A DNA stretch of 64,000 bases from Fictibacillus nanhaiensis (lineage in GTDB: Bacteria > Bacillota > Bacilli > Bacillales > Fictibacillaceae): assembly GCA_017052515.1 (NCBI GenBank), contig JAFHKR010000039.1, positions 1,612,001-1,676,000 on the forward strand, given 5' to 3'. Numbering within the stretch: position 1 is the first letter of the stretch; every line of letters begins with the position of its first letter. This document shows positions 49,067-58,780 of this stretch, piece by piece. Position numbers and translations under genes: made by a program. The notes under the pieces were generated by a model that was not told the origin of the DNA, made no database searches, and saw only the letters and a list, made by a program, of their open reading frames with translations.

Positions 49067-50212
49067 TCAATCTAAAACTACACCAATAAATTCTTGAAAG
49101 ACCTCGTTACCTAAAGGTCTTCCATCCTTTGTTAAAAGAAGAGTGTCTTCTCTCTGTTCAAGCCAACCTTTTTGAATGAGTCTTTGAATAGGTTCTCTAT
49201 AGATATCAAACATGGATCGGCCATAACGATCTATAAACGTCTTATCAGAAACACCTTCTTGTTTACGCAGACCCATGAACATTTCTTCTTCCATCTTTTC
49301 AGATAGTGGAACCTGATGTTCTTCGATATATGGAAAACCATTTTCCTCGATCAAGTTCATATATTGTTTTAAGGGACCTGCATTTCTTCTTCTTGTTCCT
49401 TCTACGTAACTATGAGCGCCAGCACCTATGCCAAAATATTCGTTATTGTTCCAGTATTGGAGATTATGCTTACTCTCAAACCCTGGAATTGCAAAATTGC
49501 TGATCTCATATTGTTTGAATCCTTTTTTATCAAGAGCCTCGATTAAATAATCATACATCGCAGCTTCAAGCTCTTGTTCCGGAAGAATCAACTTGCCTTT
49601 TTGAGCCAAGTTATAAAAAACAGTTTTCTTTTCGATCTGCAGCGAATAGGACGAAATGTGAGGAATATCTAATGCTAATGCTTCATCTACCGATTCCTTA
49701 AACATATCCATCGTTTGGCCTGGCAGCCCAAACATGAGATCGATCGACATGTTATCAATGCCAGCTTTTTTTGCCTCTGCAACCGTAGAATAGATATCTT
49801 CTTTGGTATGTGTTCTTCCTAACTTTTTTAGCAAAGAAGACTGAAAAGCCTGAACGCCAACACTTAGCCGGTTAACTCCATTCGCTTTTAAAACTGATAT
49901 CTTTTCTTTTGTTGTCTGCTCTGGGTTCGCTTCAACCGTGAATTCTTTTAAAGATCTGCTACCTAGCACTTCATTCACATCACTTAAAAACGTTTGCAGC
50001 TGTTGTTCGCTCAAAGCGGTTGGTGTTCCACCACCTACGAAGATGGTTTCCATCTCATAATTCTTGAACCTCGTCGTAGTATGAATCATTTCTTTTTTCA
50101 TAGATTGTAGATACTCATCCACTGGCTGCTGATGAATAAATATCTTGTTAAAATCACAATAATGACAAATTTGGACACAGAATGGGATATGCAGATATGC
50201 AGCTTTAAGCAA
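49067..50212 (-). CDS. hemW: Heme chaperone HemW (radical-SAM)
   Basis: HemN-like radical-SAM protein that transfers haem to respiratory proteins; formerly called coproporphyrinogen oxidase. About 381 residues, with the cluster motif CVQICHYCDF (CxxxCxxC, near residue 12), VGGGTPTAL, EANPEQTTKEKI and IGAGAHSYV. The ATG-less start is taken as TTG at 50212 (AAAGGCGG upstream, family start KAAYLHIPFC); GTG at 50221 is the alternative. Lies between lepA and hrcA as in B. subtilis. Confidence 0.93.
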   Translation of the reverse strand: MLKAAYLHIPFCVQICHYCDFNKIFIHQQPVDEYLQSMKKEMIHTTTRFKNYEMETIFVGGGTPTALSEQQLQTFLSDVNEVLGSRSLKEFTVEANPEQTTKEKISVLKANGVNRLSVGVQAFQSSLLKKLGRTHTKEDIYSTVAEAKKAGIDNMSIDLMFGLPGQTMDMFKESVDEALALDIPHISSYSLQIEKKTVFYNLAQKGKLILPEQELEAAMYDYLIEALDKKGFKQYEISNFAIPGFESKHNLQYWNNNEYFGIGAGAHSYVEGTRRRNAGPLKQYMNLIEENGFPYIEEHQVPLSEKMEEEMFMGLRKQEGVSDKTFIDRYGRSMFDIYREPIQRLIQKGWLEQREDTLLLTKDGRPLGNEVFQEFIGVVLD

Positions 50213-50242
50213 GATGTTCACCGCCTTTTTGTCTCATAAATT

Positions 50243-50276
50243 AGGAAAGACCGCTAGAATTGCCTTCGCGGTCTTA
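50243..50276 (-). terminator. Possible terminator after lepA
   Basis: AAGACCGC/GCGGTCTT stem with a 13-base loop; the minus-strand tail (TTCCTAATTT) is a weak T-run. Confidence 0.5.
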
Positions 50277-50285
50277 AGTTGCTTT

Positions 50286-52124
50286 TTATTTGTTGTTATT
50301 ATTTGTATCATCCATACGAAGAACCGCCATAAACGCTTCTTGAGGAACGTCTACTCGACCGATCGTCTTCATACGCTTCTTACCTTCTTTTTGCTTATCT
50401 AAAAGCTTACGCTTACGGGAGATGTCTCCACCGTAACATTTTGCCAATACGTTCTTACGCAATGCTTTAATGTTTGAACGTGCCACGATTTTTTGTCCGA
50501 TTGCCGCTTGGATCGGTACTTCAAACTGTTGACGCGGGATAAGCTCTTTAAGCTTCTCAACAACTACCTTTCCTCGCTCATAGGCAAAATCTTTATGAAC
50601 GATTACCGATAATGCGTCGATCTTCTCATTGTTCAATAATATTTCCATTTTTACCAGTTTAGATGGCTTATAACCGATCAATTCATAGTCTAGAGATGCG
50701 TATCCCTTCGTGCTTGATTTTAATTGATCAAAGAAATCATACACGATCTCAGAAAGAGGGATTTCATAGAGAACATTCACACGGTTGTTTTCTAAATAAT
50801 CCATCGTCATGAAGATACCACGTTTCTTCTGACAGATCTCCATAATCGTACCAACATAATCGTTCGGTGTCATGATAGATGCTTTAACATACGGTTCTTC
50901 GACAACAGAGATCTTTTGAGCCTCTGGCATGTTCGCCGGGTTATCAACAATGATTTTTTCTCCATCTGTCATCGTAACATTGTAGATAACACTCGGAGCT
51001 GTCGCGATCAAGTCGATGTTAAACTCTCGCTCGATACGTTCTTGAATGATTTCCATGTGAAGCAATCCTAAAAATCCGCAACGGAAACCAAATCCAAGAG
51101 CTTGAGAGGTTTCAGGCTCATATTGAAGAGCAGAATCATTTAGCACTAGTCGTTCTAAAGCTTCACGAAGATCGTTATATTTCGCTGTGTCTACTGGATA
51201 TAAACCACAGTATACCATCGGGTTCATCTTTCTATAACCAGGTAGGGGCTCTGATGCACCTTTAACTGCGCTCGTGATCGTATCCCCGACTTGTGTGTCT
51301 CCAACATTTTTGATCGAAGCTGTTAAGAAACCAACGTCTCCAACCGTTAAGAAGTCTTTTTGTACCGCTTTTGGCGTAAACACTCCAAGTTCCAACACTT
51401 CAAACTCTTTGCCTGTCGCCATCATCTTAATCTTATCGCCAACTTTAACCGTTCCTTCTGCCACACGAATATACGTAACGACGCCTCTATAAGGATCATA
51501 AAGAGAGTCGAAGATTAGCGCTTTTAGAGGCCCTTCAGGATCCCCAGGTGGTGCTGGAACTTTTGCTACGATCTGTTCTAGAATATCTTGAATACCAATA
51601 CCTGCTTTTGCTGAAGCAAGTACTGCCTCTGAAGCATCCAAACCGATAACATCCTCGATTTCTTGACGCACTCGTTCAGGCTCTGCACTCGGAAGATCAA
51701 TCTTGTTGATAACCGGTAGGATCTCTAGATCATTCTCAAGAGCCAAGTAAACGTTCGCTAACGTCTGTGCTTCGATTCCTTGAGCAGCATCTACGATAAG
51801 TAAGGCTCCCTCGCAGGCCGCTAAGCTTCTAGACACTTCGTATGTAAAGTCTACGTGTCCTGGGGTATCAATTAAGTGGAACGTATAAATCTCACCGTCT
51901 TTTGCTTTATATTGCAGCTGTACAGCATTTAATTTAATCGTTATTCCACGTTCACGTTCAAGATCCATTGAGTCTAACAGCTGCTCTTTCATCTCACGCT
52001 GTGTTAGTGCACTCGTTTCTTCCAAAATTCTGTCCGCTAAAGTAGATTTCCCATGGTCAATATGAGCAATTATGGAGAAATTCCTGATCTTAGCTTGTCT
52101 TTTTAATTTTTCTTCTCTGTTCAT
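50286..52124 (-). CDS. lepA: Elongation factor 4 (LepA)
   Basis: Ribosome-bound translational GTPase that can back-translocate stalled ribosomes and affects 30S biogenesis. 612 residues: G1 [14 protein letters not shown]2 RERGITIK, G3 DTPGHVDF, G4 NKIDLP, then EF-G-like domains and the LepA-specific C-terminal domain (about residues 490-600, ending with the [20 protein letters not shown] motif). Well conserved. Confidence 0.98.
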   Translation of the reverse strand: MNREEKLKRQAKIRNFSIIAHIDHGKSTLADRILEETSALTQREMKEQLLDSMDLERERGITIKLNAVQLQYKAKDGEIYTFHLIDTPGHVDFTYEVSRSLAACEGALLIVDAAQGIEAQTLANVYLALENDLEILPVINKIDLPSAEPERVRQEIEDVIGLDASEAVLASAKAGIGIQDILEQIVAKVPAPPGDPEGPLKALIFDSLYDPYRGVVTYIRVAEGTVKVGDKIKMMATGKEFEVLELGVFTPKAVQKDFLTVGDVGFLTASIKNVGDTQVGDTITSAVKGASEPLPGYRKMNPMVYCGLYPVDTAKYNDLREALERLVLNDSALQYEPETSQALGFGFRCGFLGLLHMEIIQERIEREFNIDLIATAPSVIYNVTMTDGEKIIVDNPANMPEAQKISVVEEPYVKASIMTPNDYVGTIMEICQKKRGIFMTMDYLENNRVNVLYEIPLSEIVYDFFDQLKSSTKGYASLDYELIGYKPSKLVKMEILLNNEKIDALSVIVHKDFAYERGKVVVEKLKELIPRQQFEVPIQAAIGQKIVARSNIKALRKNVLAKCYGGDISRKRKLLDKQKEGKKRMKTIGRVDVPQEAFMAVLRMDDTNNNNK

Positions 52125-52316
52125 TATACGTTCACTCCTACAATTTTAGGAAAAGTCACTAGCTTTGATTATAGCAATACAAAGTATCCGTTTCAATCAC
52201 AACCTAAAAAATAGGGTGAAGCTATTGTCTAAGTTCATAGTAACCCTATACAAAAATCTTTGTTCTGTTCAGTTTACGTTTTAACAAATTTAGAGTGTTA
52301 TTTGAAGATCACCCCA

Positions 52317-52357
52317 AAATAAAAAGAACCGATAAAGGAAATATCCTTTATGGTTCT
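52317..52357 (-). terminator. Terminator of yqxA
   Basis: AGAACC plus ATAAAGGA paired with TCCTTTAT plus GGTTCT (one unpaired base), then TTTTTATTTT on the minus strand. Confidence 0.85.
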
Positions 52358-52709
52358 ATGGTGAAAATACAGCTAGCATCTCACTAATAATAACACCAAA
52401 TATAGAGATCATGACACCAAAAGCAGAAGAAATCAACGATGTTAGTCTTTGCCCAAGTGCTGAAAAAACATTGAACGAATCTATTTCACTTAATGTTTCT
52501 TGTTTTGTTTTAATATCATGACTTGTTATGGAAGCAGGGTTTTGTTTCGTTTCTTTTTGCTCGTTAGAAGGAGTCGAGTTCGATTCAACACTTTTTAGAG
52601 AAGATCCTTTAAGCTCATCCATTTCGAAATGCGCTTTTTGAATACCGAACAGAACCCCAAATAAAAGAATAGTAACCAGTCCGAAACACTTTAACATAAA
52701 TTTTGTCAT
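52356..52709 (-). CDS. yqxA: YqxA-like DUF3679 protein
   Basis: A 117-residue protein with one N-terminal membrane segment (residues 5-22), a polar Ser/Thr/Lys-rich middle, and a C-terminal hydrophobic segment (about 86-112). The family role is unknown; in B. subtilis it lies between spoIIP and lepA. The ATG at 52709 with GGAGGA upstream is preferred over 52715 and 52754. Here it lies directly after gpr, since spoIIP is missing. Confidence 0.8.
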   Translation of the reverse strand: MTKFMLKCFGLVTILLFGVLFGIQKAHFEMDELKGSSLKSVESNSTPSNEQKETKQNPASITSHDIKTKQETLSEIDSFNVFSALGQRLTSLISSAFGVMISIFGVIISEMLAVFSP

Positions 52710-52777
52710 GATCATTCCTCCACATGGGGATATACGATTATAATTTATGCACAAGCTTGTCCAAACATGCCTACATT

Positions 52778-53887
52778 TTAATGTGTATAAGAAGAAGTAT
52801 TTCCTTGATCGATGCCACCATGAAGTGCCGTGTTCAGACCATTCGCTAATACATTGGCCATGTCTTCAATGAACACATCCACCTCTTTCGGTGTAACCAT
52901 CAAATTATGCCCGATCGGCGCAAGCACTTCACGAATCAATCGAAGCTTTTCATCTTCTTCTAAGACACCGACAATTCCTAAGAACGATTTACGATGATCT
53001 TCCTCAGGCAAATCGTCGTCTGTTAGTACTTTCTTTTCCCCAAACGTCATACCCGCTGGTAAAAGGGATTTTGAGGGTTTATCCTTTTCATTCATCTCAC
53101 GACCAAAGTGTTTCAAGATAAAATCAATCGTATCACTAGTGATCGTAGCCGCATCAACTACCGTAGGAATTCCAATAGAGATAACCGGTATCCCTAGTGT
53201 TTCTTTGCTAAGTTCTTTACGCTTGTTTCCCACACCTGACCCCGGATGGATACCAGTATTTGAAACTTGTATCGTGGCGTTCACCCGTTCGATCGAACGG
53301 GATGCTAGCGCATCGATCGCGATTACAAAATCAGGATTTGCTTTTTTAACGATACCATCGATGATATCACTCGTCTCTATACCTGTAATGCCCATGACTC
53401 CTGGTGATATCGCACAGACTGGACGAAATCCTTCTTCAACGTTTTCAGGAGCTAACTCGAACAGATGCTTTGTGATGGTCAGATTTTCAACAACCAATGG
53501 ACCAAGAGAATCAGGAGTTACATTCCAATTCCCCAAACCTACAACGAGACAAGTATCATCCTGCTTGATACCTTGTTCTTTTAAGAAACGATTAAAATCA
53601 TGTGCAAAAACTTCTTGCACGCGTTCTTGAAGCTTTGAATCTTTTTCACGAATTCCTTGAACCTCAAAAGTGACGTACACCCCTGCTTTTTTCCCGGTAG
53701 TCTCCGCTCCCTTTTCGTCGATCTCAACTCTAACGATCTTGATACCATCTCTATCTTTTTCATGTATGATGACACCTTCAAGTGTGCTTTTATTGACGAC
53801 TTCATCTTCTTTTAGTAGCATGTCGTGCGCTTCTATCGCCAGATCTGTTCGCACTGAATAAGCTGACAGGTCCAAATCCTTACCCAT
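52778..53887 (-). CDS. gpr: Germination protease GPR
   Basis: Aspartate-type protease that degrades small acid-soluble spore proteins when spores germinate. Made as a 369-residue zymogen; by comparison with B. megaterium GPR, self-processing should cut after D15 in [10 protein letters not shown], a site that resembles the SASP cleavage site. Catalytic-region motifs are [39 protein letters not shown] and [12 protein letters not shown]. Normally transcribed in the forespore by SigG; no clear SigG promoter is visible in the short gap. GGAAGGTGG ribosome site. Confidence 0.97.
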   Translation of the reverse strand: MGKDLDLSAYSVRTDLAIEAHDMLLKEDEVVNKSTLEGVIIHEKDRDGIKIVRVEIDEKGAETTGKKAGVYVTFEVQGIREKDSKLQERVQEVFAHDFNRFLKEQGIKQDDTCLVVGLGNWNVTPDSLGPLVVENLTITKHLFELAPENVEEGFRPVCAISPGVMGITGIETSDIIDGIVKKANPDFVIAIDALASRSIERVNATIQVSNTGIHPGSGVGNKRKELSKETLGIPVISIGIPTVVDAATITSDTIDFILKHFGREMNEKDKPSKSLLPAGMTFGEKKVLTDDDLPEEDHRKSFLGIVGVLEEDEKLRLIREVLAPIGHNLMVTPKEVDVFIEDMANVLANGLNTALHGGIDQGNTSSYTH

Positions 53888-53944
53888 AATCTACCACCTT
53901 CCTTTGTATTATTTTTGCCGCAACTCTTCCTTTTCATTCTTGTA

Positions 53945-53973
53945 TTGCATTTAGAAGGCGATTTTGATAGAAT
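53945..53973 (+). promoter_or_regulatory. Promoter of rpsT
   Basis: TTGCAT (53945-53950) and TAGAAT (53968-53973) with a 17-bp spacer, about 70 bases before the rpsT start. Confidence 0.6.
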
Positions 53974-54043
53974 ACTTTGTGTCCTATTTTTTGCAACGGA
54001 AAGTAATTTTGTTGCTCATGGTTCATTTAGGGAGGTGAATGGA

Positions 54044-54310
54044 TTGGCTAATATTAAATCAGCGATTAAACGTGTAAAAACTAACGAAAAGCGTCGTGCA
54101 CACAACGCTTCACTAAAGTCTGGCATGCGTACTGCTATCAAAAACTTTGAAGCACTTGCAGCTTCAAACAATGCAGAAGGTGCTCAAGCAGCTTTTGTTA
54201 CTGCTTCTAAGAAGATTGACAAAGCAGCAAACAAAGGACTTATCCACAAAAATGCAGCTTCTCGCCAAAAGTCTCGTCTTGCTAAGGCTTTAAACGGTGT
54301 TAACGCATAA
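54044..54310 (+). CDS. rpsT: 30S ribosomal protein S20
   Basis: A basic 88-residue primary 16S rRNA-binding protein; the frame reads [20 protein letters not shown] and the TTG codon at 54044 is the start, preceded by AGGGAGGTG. The open frame reaches back to 53915 but that part covers the promoter and leader and is not S20. The leader (53980-54043) contains a GCAAC/GTTGC stem. E. coli rpsT also uses a UUG start and is autoregulated; similar control here is inference. Divergent from gpr. Confidence 0.95.
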   Translation: MANIKSAIKRVKTNEKRRAHNASLKSGMRTAIKNFEALAASNNAEGAQAAFVTASKKIDKAANKGLIHKNAASRQKSRLAKALNGVNA

Positions 54311-54329
54311 ATTGAAGGATGAAACCCGA

Positions 54330-54362
54330 AAAACGGCCTTACACCAATAGGTCGTTTTTTTA
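54330..54362 (+). terminator. Terminator of rpsT
   Basis: AAACGGCCT/AGGTCGTTT stem (one mismatch) with a T-tract. Confidence 0.85.
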
Positions 54363-54377
54363 TTTGTACAAAATGTT

Positions 54378-54418
54378 AAAAATCCAGCTCATCTTTTAAA
54401 GATGAGCTGGATTTTTTG
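54378..54418 (-). terminator. Strong bidirectional hairpin between rpsT and holA
   Basis: Nearly 17-bp perfect stem (AAATCCAGCTCATCTTT and its complement) with T-runs on both strands. It probably ends the holA transcript and backs up the rpsT terminator. Confidence 0.85.
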
Positions 54419-54486
54419 ATTTCTGCACATTATGTCGATACTCTCACTTTTTTGATACTTGAGTTGGATCAAAGTATGTTCCGCCT

Positions 54487-55521
54487 CTATGAGCCTTGTG
54501 AGAGCTTAACGATCTCTAATTCTAGTAAGAGTGTTTTGTCCATCTGTCCCGTTTTTAATTTATAATCCGTTTCAGCAAATTCATTCAGACATTCCCTAAG
54601 AAAAACTTCTTGAAATCGATTCGCATGTTTTGCCGCAAGCTTTACTGCGTAAGGATGCAGTTTTAGAGAAGAAGCAATTTGCTTTTCTCCATATCCTTTC
54701 TTTTGCAGTTCTTTGACGCCATTTATCATGCGAAATTGCCTTGTGATCAAAGCATGAATCTGTATCGGCTCCTGATTTTGTTTCATAAGATCATAAAAAC
54801 TTCTTAGCGCTTGTTCTGTTCGTTTATGCACCACATGATCGACTAATGCAAAAACATCATCTTCTAGAGTTCTTGCTACTAATGTATCCACAGTTTCCTT
54901 CGTAATTACACCATTCACACCTACAAAGAGCGCCATTTTTTCCATTTCTTTTGCCAATACTGCCATGCGCGTTCCTAGTCTTGAAAGAAGTAATTGAACC
55001 GCTTCTCCATCAATGGATACCTCTAAATTTGAAGCTTCCTTATGTAGCCACTTTTCTGCCGTATCGTTACTAAGTTCGGAAACCTGAATCATTTCAGATT
55101 GTGCTTTTACCAATTTTACTATTTTCTTGCGTTCATCAAGTTTTTCATGGGGAACTACGATGACTAACGTCGTAAATTCTGCAGGGTTTTGTATGTACTT
55201 TTCAAATACTTTGAAGTCGTGTTCGATCTTAGATTTATCTTTTGCAGCCGTTAAGAAGTTTGCGTTTTTTATTACGACGACCCGGCGATCTCCTAAGAAA
55301 GGCATCGTTTCTGCGTCTTCAATGATCTCTTGTACAGAGATTTCATCCAGATTATGTACACTTAAGTTAAAGTCCTTTTCGTCGGGAGACAAAAGGCCTG
55401 TTATGGTTTGTATCGCTTCTTCTGCTAAATAAATTTCGGTTCCCCAAATCAGATAGACCGAGGATGATTCATTATTTTTAATTTTCTTTTTTAACGTTTC
55501 TACACTAAGCACCTTTTTCAC
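54487..55521 (-). CDS. holA: DNA polymerase III subunit delta (HolA)
   Basis: Delta subunit of the clamp loader, which opens the beta clamp. The 344-residue protein starts MKKVLSVETLKKKIKNNESS, then VYLIWGTEIYLAEEAI (nucleotide-binding-like fold), AETMPFLGDRRVVVIKNANF, the middle domain and a C-terminal helical collar domain (LITRQFRMINGVKELQKKGY). B. subtilis yqeN is its counterpart next to comEC. A hairpin at 55568-55596 precedes the start. Confidence 0.93.
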   Translation of the reverse strand: MKKVLSVETLKKKIKNNESSSVYLIWGTEIYLAEEAIQTITGLLSPDEKDFNLSVHNLDEISVQEIIEDAETMPFLGDRRVVVIKNANFLTAAKDKSKIEHDFKVFEKYIQNPAEFTTLVIVVPHEKLDERKKIVKLVKAQSEMIQVSELSNDTAEKWLHKEASNLEVSIDGEAVQLLLSRLGTRMAVLAKEMEKMALFVGVNGVITKETVDTLVARTLEDDVFALVDHVVHKRTEQALRSFYDLMKQNQEPIQIHALITRQFRMINGVKELQKKGYGEKQIASSLKLHPYAVKLAAKHANRFQEVFLRECLNEFAETDYKLKTGQMDKTLLLELEIVKLSQGS

Positions 55522-55567
55522 CTCTACCTCTTATCCTATGAGGAACGAAGTGCATTTGCAAGCAAAA

Positions 55568-55596
55568 GAAGGAACAGCGCATATGTCTGTTCCTTC
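55568..55596 (-). other. Hairpin in the holA leader
   Basis: Perfect 10-bp GAAGGAACAG/CTGTTCCTTC stem with a 9-base loop, followed by TTTTGCTT on the minus strand, about 47 bases before the holA start. Confidence 0.7.
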
Positions 55597-55798
55597 ATTT
55601 ATGATAAACACTAACACCAAAACGATATAATCGTTTAAGGCTAGCTTTAATAGGATATCCTATGCATTTTAAAAATATTGGTGACAACGAATCTCATCTT
55701 TGGTAAGTTTTAGATAAAACACGCAAAAGAAAGCATTTTCAGTATGGATTTTTTAAAATTGATAACGTATACTAAGGATGGATTAGGAGGGTTGTCAC

Positions 55799-55930
55799 AT
55801 GAACCATTTCGAAAAAGATGTACAGAGTAAGCGTAACGACCTTATTGATTCCGGTATGGGTTTTGTCGTATCATTTGGATTCTTTACGGTAATCTTCGCC
55901 ATCGGAGTCATTCTAAAAGCAATTGCATAG
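55799..55930 (+). CDS. yqzM: YqzM-like small membrane protein
   Basis: A 43-residue protein with a charged N terminus (MNHFEKDVQSKRNDLIDSGM) and one membrane segment (about residues 20-42). Its length, orientation opposite to comEC, and place between comEC and holA match B. subtilis yqzM. The function is unknown. GGAGGG ribosome site 9 bases before the ATG. Confidence 0.85.
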   Translation: MNHFEKDVQSKRNDLIDSGMGFVVSFGFFTVIFAIGVILKAIA

Positions 55931-55935
55931 TACAT

Positions 55936-55968
55936 AAAAAAGACCGAATTATTTCGGTCCTTTTTTAT
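55936..55968 (-). terminator. Bidirectional terminator between comEC and yqzM
   Basis: AAAAAAGACCGAA/TTCGGTCCTTTTTT stem (one mismatch), 4-base loop, with T-runs on both strands; the genes converge here. Confidence 0.9.
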
Positions 55969-58253
55969 TGTGCAGTGTTAACTTTCAACCTCTTTTTGTT
56001 TACATTAATTGAAATATCCCCATGCTCATCTGTCCGATAAATGGTAACCTCTCTCTCTCTTAACCTTTTCAAAACTTCTAGTGCTGGATGGCCATATAAA
56101 TTATTTTCCCCCGCTGAAATAATTCCAAATCGAGGAGAGACCTTATCTAAAAAAGATGCCGTTGAAGAAGTTACACTTCCGTGGTGACCGACCTTAAGTA
56201 CGTCCGCTTTTATTTTTGGAAAACTATTCATGACTTCCCTTTCAGCTTCCGCCTCCATATCACCTGTTAATAAAAAGGTATGATTATAGACCTTAAGCCA
56301 AAGAACGATGGAGTTATTATTTGAAGTACTTTCTTTAGATCCTGGATGCAAAACGAAAAAGGAGGAATGAGCTGATTCCCAATGCTTCCCTTTACCTAAC
56401 TTCACCACATTGATGTTATTTGCGGCTGATGTAGTTTCGATGAGGGTCTCAAGTTTATTGTTCTCTCTTTTAAATGGCAAAAAAACATTGCTCACTTTAA
56501 TAGTTTCAAGTAAAAACTCACCACCCCCAGCATGATCCATATCTCCATGAGTGATGATCAACCCATCTAAATGCCGAATTCCTTTAGCTTTTAAGAAAGG
56601 ATATACGACTTCCTTAGTAACGTCATATTCTTCCTCTCTTTTTTCCCAATCCTCTTGATCAAAAGAGATCGAACCGCCAGTATCTATCAAATAGACGGCT
56701 TTTCTATAGGGTAATTCCACGAGGATGCTATCGCCTTGTCCTACATTAATAAATGATATTGTTGCTTTTGGGTTCACATAAGGTATTCCCCAATGAATGA
56801 AGGAGACGAATAAGAAAGGTACAGCAACCAATATGTGAATGCGTTTTGTAACCTCCCATCGATAGAGAAAATAAAAAATCGCAACAAAATAAAGACCGAA
56901 TATCCATTCTGCTGGCCGGCCAAAAACAACAGCCATTTTGAGGAATTGAGCCTTTTCCATAAACCATACAGAGAAATTAAACAAATATTCAATAATCTCG
57001 TTAACGATCGGAATGGTTCTTGGTGCAAAAATAGAAAGAAGTAGAATAAAAAAAGAAATGGGAAACAAGACAATGGAAACGAATGGGATATATAACACAT
57101 TAAAGGGAATCGATAATAAGGAAAATTCAAAGAAATGATACAAAATGATTGGGAAGGAAAATAAAGAACAGATGAATGAAGTTAAAATCAACAACTTAAG
57201 AGGGAACGCATCTTTGAGTACATAAATTGAAGTGATCAATACGAATGTCATCAAAAATGAAAGTTGAAACCCAAGATCAAAAGCAAACGAAGGATTAAAG
57301 CTCAGCATCCCTATGCATACCGTTGACAACAGGGTCACTGGGTGCATTTTTCTTCTGAACATCATGAAACATATTACAATCATGCCCATCATACCCGCTC
57401 TTATGATTGAACTCTCCGCTCCCGTTAGAACAATATAAACCGGTAAGAAAATTAAGATCACTCCATAAGCGATCTCCTTAACCACACCTAACCGAACGAG
57501 AATTAAGTATAAAAAGTAAGTAACAATTCCAACATTAAATCCGGATACCGCCAATAGGTGGGTCAATCCTAAACCTTGATAGTAATGAAGTGTTTCTGCC
57601 TCAATTCCATTTCTGTAACCAAAAAGCAGAGCATTCATCAAACCCGCTGTGTTATTGGAAAAATGACTTTCTAATTCTTTAATATTCTTGCTTCTCCAAC
57701 TCTTGATGTGTTCATGAACACTTAAGTCTTTTGTCTTCACACATTGGTCCACACCAAACTCAACCGTTTTTAGACTCCAATAAATCTTGTTGTTCTTTAA
57801 ATACTCACGATAATCCATTCCAAAAAAATGGCTTTTTTTTCGTGGTTCTTCAAGCTTTCCTTTTATAACGCATGACAAATTGATACTTAGTTTTTTTAGC
57901 TGTTCTTTTTCAACTGCTGATTTTATTTTATGGGAAACAACAACCGTTTCATTATTCGTTATAAGTTCAAACCTTAATAGGTTTCCGTCTATTTTGGGGA
58001 TTGATCTTATCTTACCTGAAAACATCATCTGCTCCGCTGGAAGCTTTGAGAAACTAGTAGTGTTATCGTAATGAGAGTAAATAAAAAAGATAGGTAGAAA
58101 AACGAGGATATATACAGATTTTTGTCCAATTTGTATAAAAATAACGATAACCAGGAAAGCCAGTAAAACGATCCCGGTTACCGAAAAATGCTTTGAAAGC
58201 CAAATCCCATAAAATGCAGAGCTAGCACTTAAGACGGTATATCTTGGATTCAT
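55965..58253 (-). CDS. comEC: DNA uptake channel protein ComEC
   Basis: Forms the pore for single-stranded DNA entry across the membrane during transformation. The 762-residue protein has N-terminal membrane segments and a DUF4131 region, the competence domain with LTHLLAVSGFNVGI, several membrane segments (to about residue 500) and a C-terminal metallo-beta-lactamase-like domain (VGQGDSILVELPY, THGDMDHAGGGEF, KVGHHGSVTSS). The HxDxDH motif is HGDMDH; intact. The start overlaps comEB as ATGA. Confidence 0.95.
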   Translation of the reverse strand: MNPRYTVLSASSAFYGIWLSKHFSVTGIVLLAFLVIVIFIQIGQKSVYILVFLPIFFIYSHYDNTTSFSKLPAEQMMFSGKIRSIPKIDGNLLRFELITNNETVVVSHKIKSAVEKEQLKKLSINLSCVIKGKLEEPRKKSHFFGMDYREYLKNNKIYWSLKTVEFGVDQCVKTKDLSVHEHIKSWRSKNIKELESHFSNNTAGLMNALLFGYRNGIEAETLHYYQGLGLTHLLAVSGFNVGIVTYFLYLILVRLGVVKEIAYGVILIFLPVYIVLTGAESSIIRAGMMGMIVICFMMFRRKMHPVTLLSTVCIGMLSFNPSFAFDLGFQLSFLMTFVLITSIYVLKDAFPLKLLILTSFICSLFSFPIILYHFFEFSLLSIPFNVLYIPFVSIVLFPISFFILLLSIFAPRTIPIVNEIIEYLFNFSVWFMEKAQFLKMAVVFGRPAEWIFGLYFVAIFYFLYRWEVTKRIHILVAVPFLFVSFIHWGIPYVNPKATISFINVGQGDSILVELPYRKAVYLIDTGGSISFDQEDWEKREEEYDVTKEVVYPFLKAKGIRHLDGLIITHGDMDHAGGGEFLLETIKVSNVFLPFKRENNKLETLIETTSAANNINVVKLGKGKHWESAHSSFFVLHPGSKESTSNNNSIVLWLKVYNHTFLLTGDMEAEAEREVMNSFPKIKADVLKVGHHGSVTSSTASFLDKVSPRFGIISAGENNLYGHPALEVLKRLREREVTIYRTDEHGDISINVNKKRLKVNTAQ

Positions 58254-58711
58254 GCTTTATGCGTAAGAAATGTAGAAGGCAAGAAGTTCATTTCAACTTT
58301 TTCAACGATTACTCCTGCTTCTTTAAACTGTTCGATGCTATAAGGATGATTTTTATAGTCCTGACCATAATAGATCTTTTTGATACCACTCTGTATAATC
58401 GATCGACAACAATGCAGACAAGGGAAGTGGGTTACGTACATTTCGGCACCTTCTGTCGGTACACCGAACTTTGCGCATTGCAATAGGGCGTTCATCTCAG
58501 CATGAATCGTTCTCACACAATGACCATCAATAACATAACAGCCTTCGTCAATACAATGAACACCACCTGAGATCGAGCCATTATAACCTCCAGCAATAAT
58601 TCGTTTATCTCTCACTATTGTTGCTCCAACTGCTAATCTAGTACATGTACTTCTTAATGCAAGCAATTGGCTTTGTGCCATATAATATTCGTTCCACGAT
58701 ATTCGCTGCAA
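58250..58711 (-). CDS. comEB: ComEB, dCMP deaminase-like protein
   Basis: A 153-residue zinc deaminase of the dCMP deaminase family: HAEMNALLQCAKF (zinc His and catalytic Glu, near residue 70) and HFPCLHCCRSII (two zinc Cys, near 98 and 101). Long included in the comE operon though not needed for transformation. The start is TTG at 58711 with GAGGAGG 9 bases upstream. dCMP deaminase would supply dUMP for thymidylate synthesis. Coupled to comEC by an ATGA overlap. Confidence 0.92.
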   Translation of the reverse strand: MQRISWNEYYMAQSQLLALRSTCTRLAVGATIVRDKRIIAGGYNGSISGGVHCIDEGCYVIDGHCVRTIHAEMNALLQCAKFGVPTEGAEMYVTHFPCLHCCRSIIQSGIKKIYYGQDYKNHPYSIEQFKEAGVIVEKVEMNFLPSTFLTHKA

Positions 58712-58780
58712 CGCTAACCGCCTCCTCTGTTTCTATAACCTTAGTGTAGTATTCGACATTTAAAGAAGCAATAAAAACCC

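Noticed and set aside
53139-53630. 163-codon antisense frame within gpr
   Set aside because: Opposite strand of conserved protease residues; no independent start signal.
53888-53944. SigG promoter for gpr
   Set aside because: Expected from biology, but no sequence close to the SigG -10/-35 consensus with correct spacing was seen.
53915-54043. N-terminal 43-residue extension of the S20 frame
   Set aside because: It covers the rpsT promoter and leader, has no ribosome site and does not match S20; TTG at 54044 has an excellent site.
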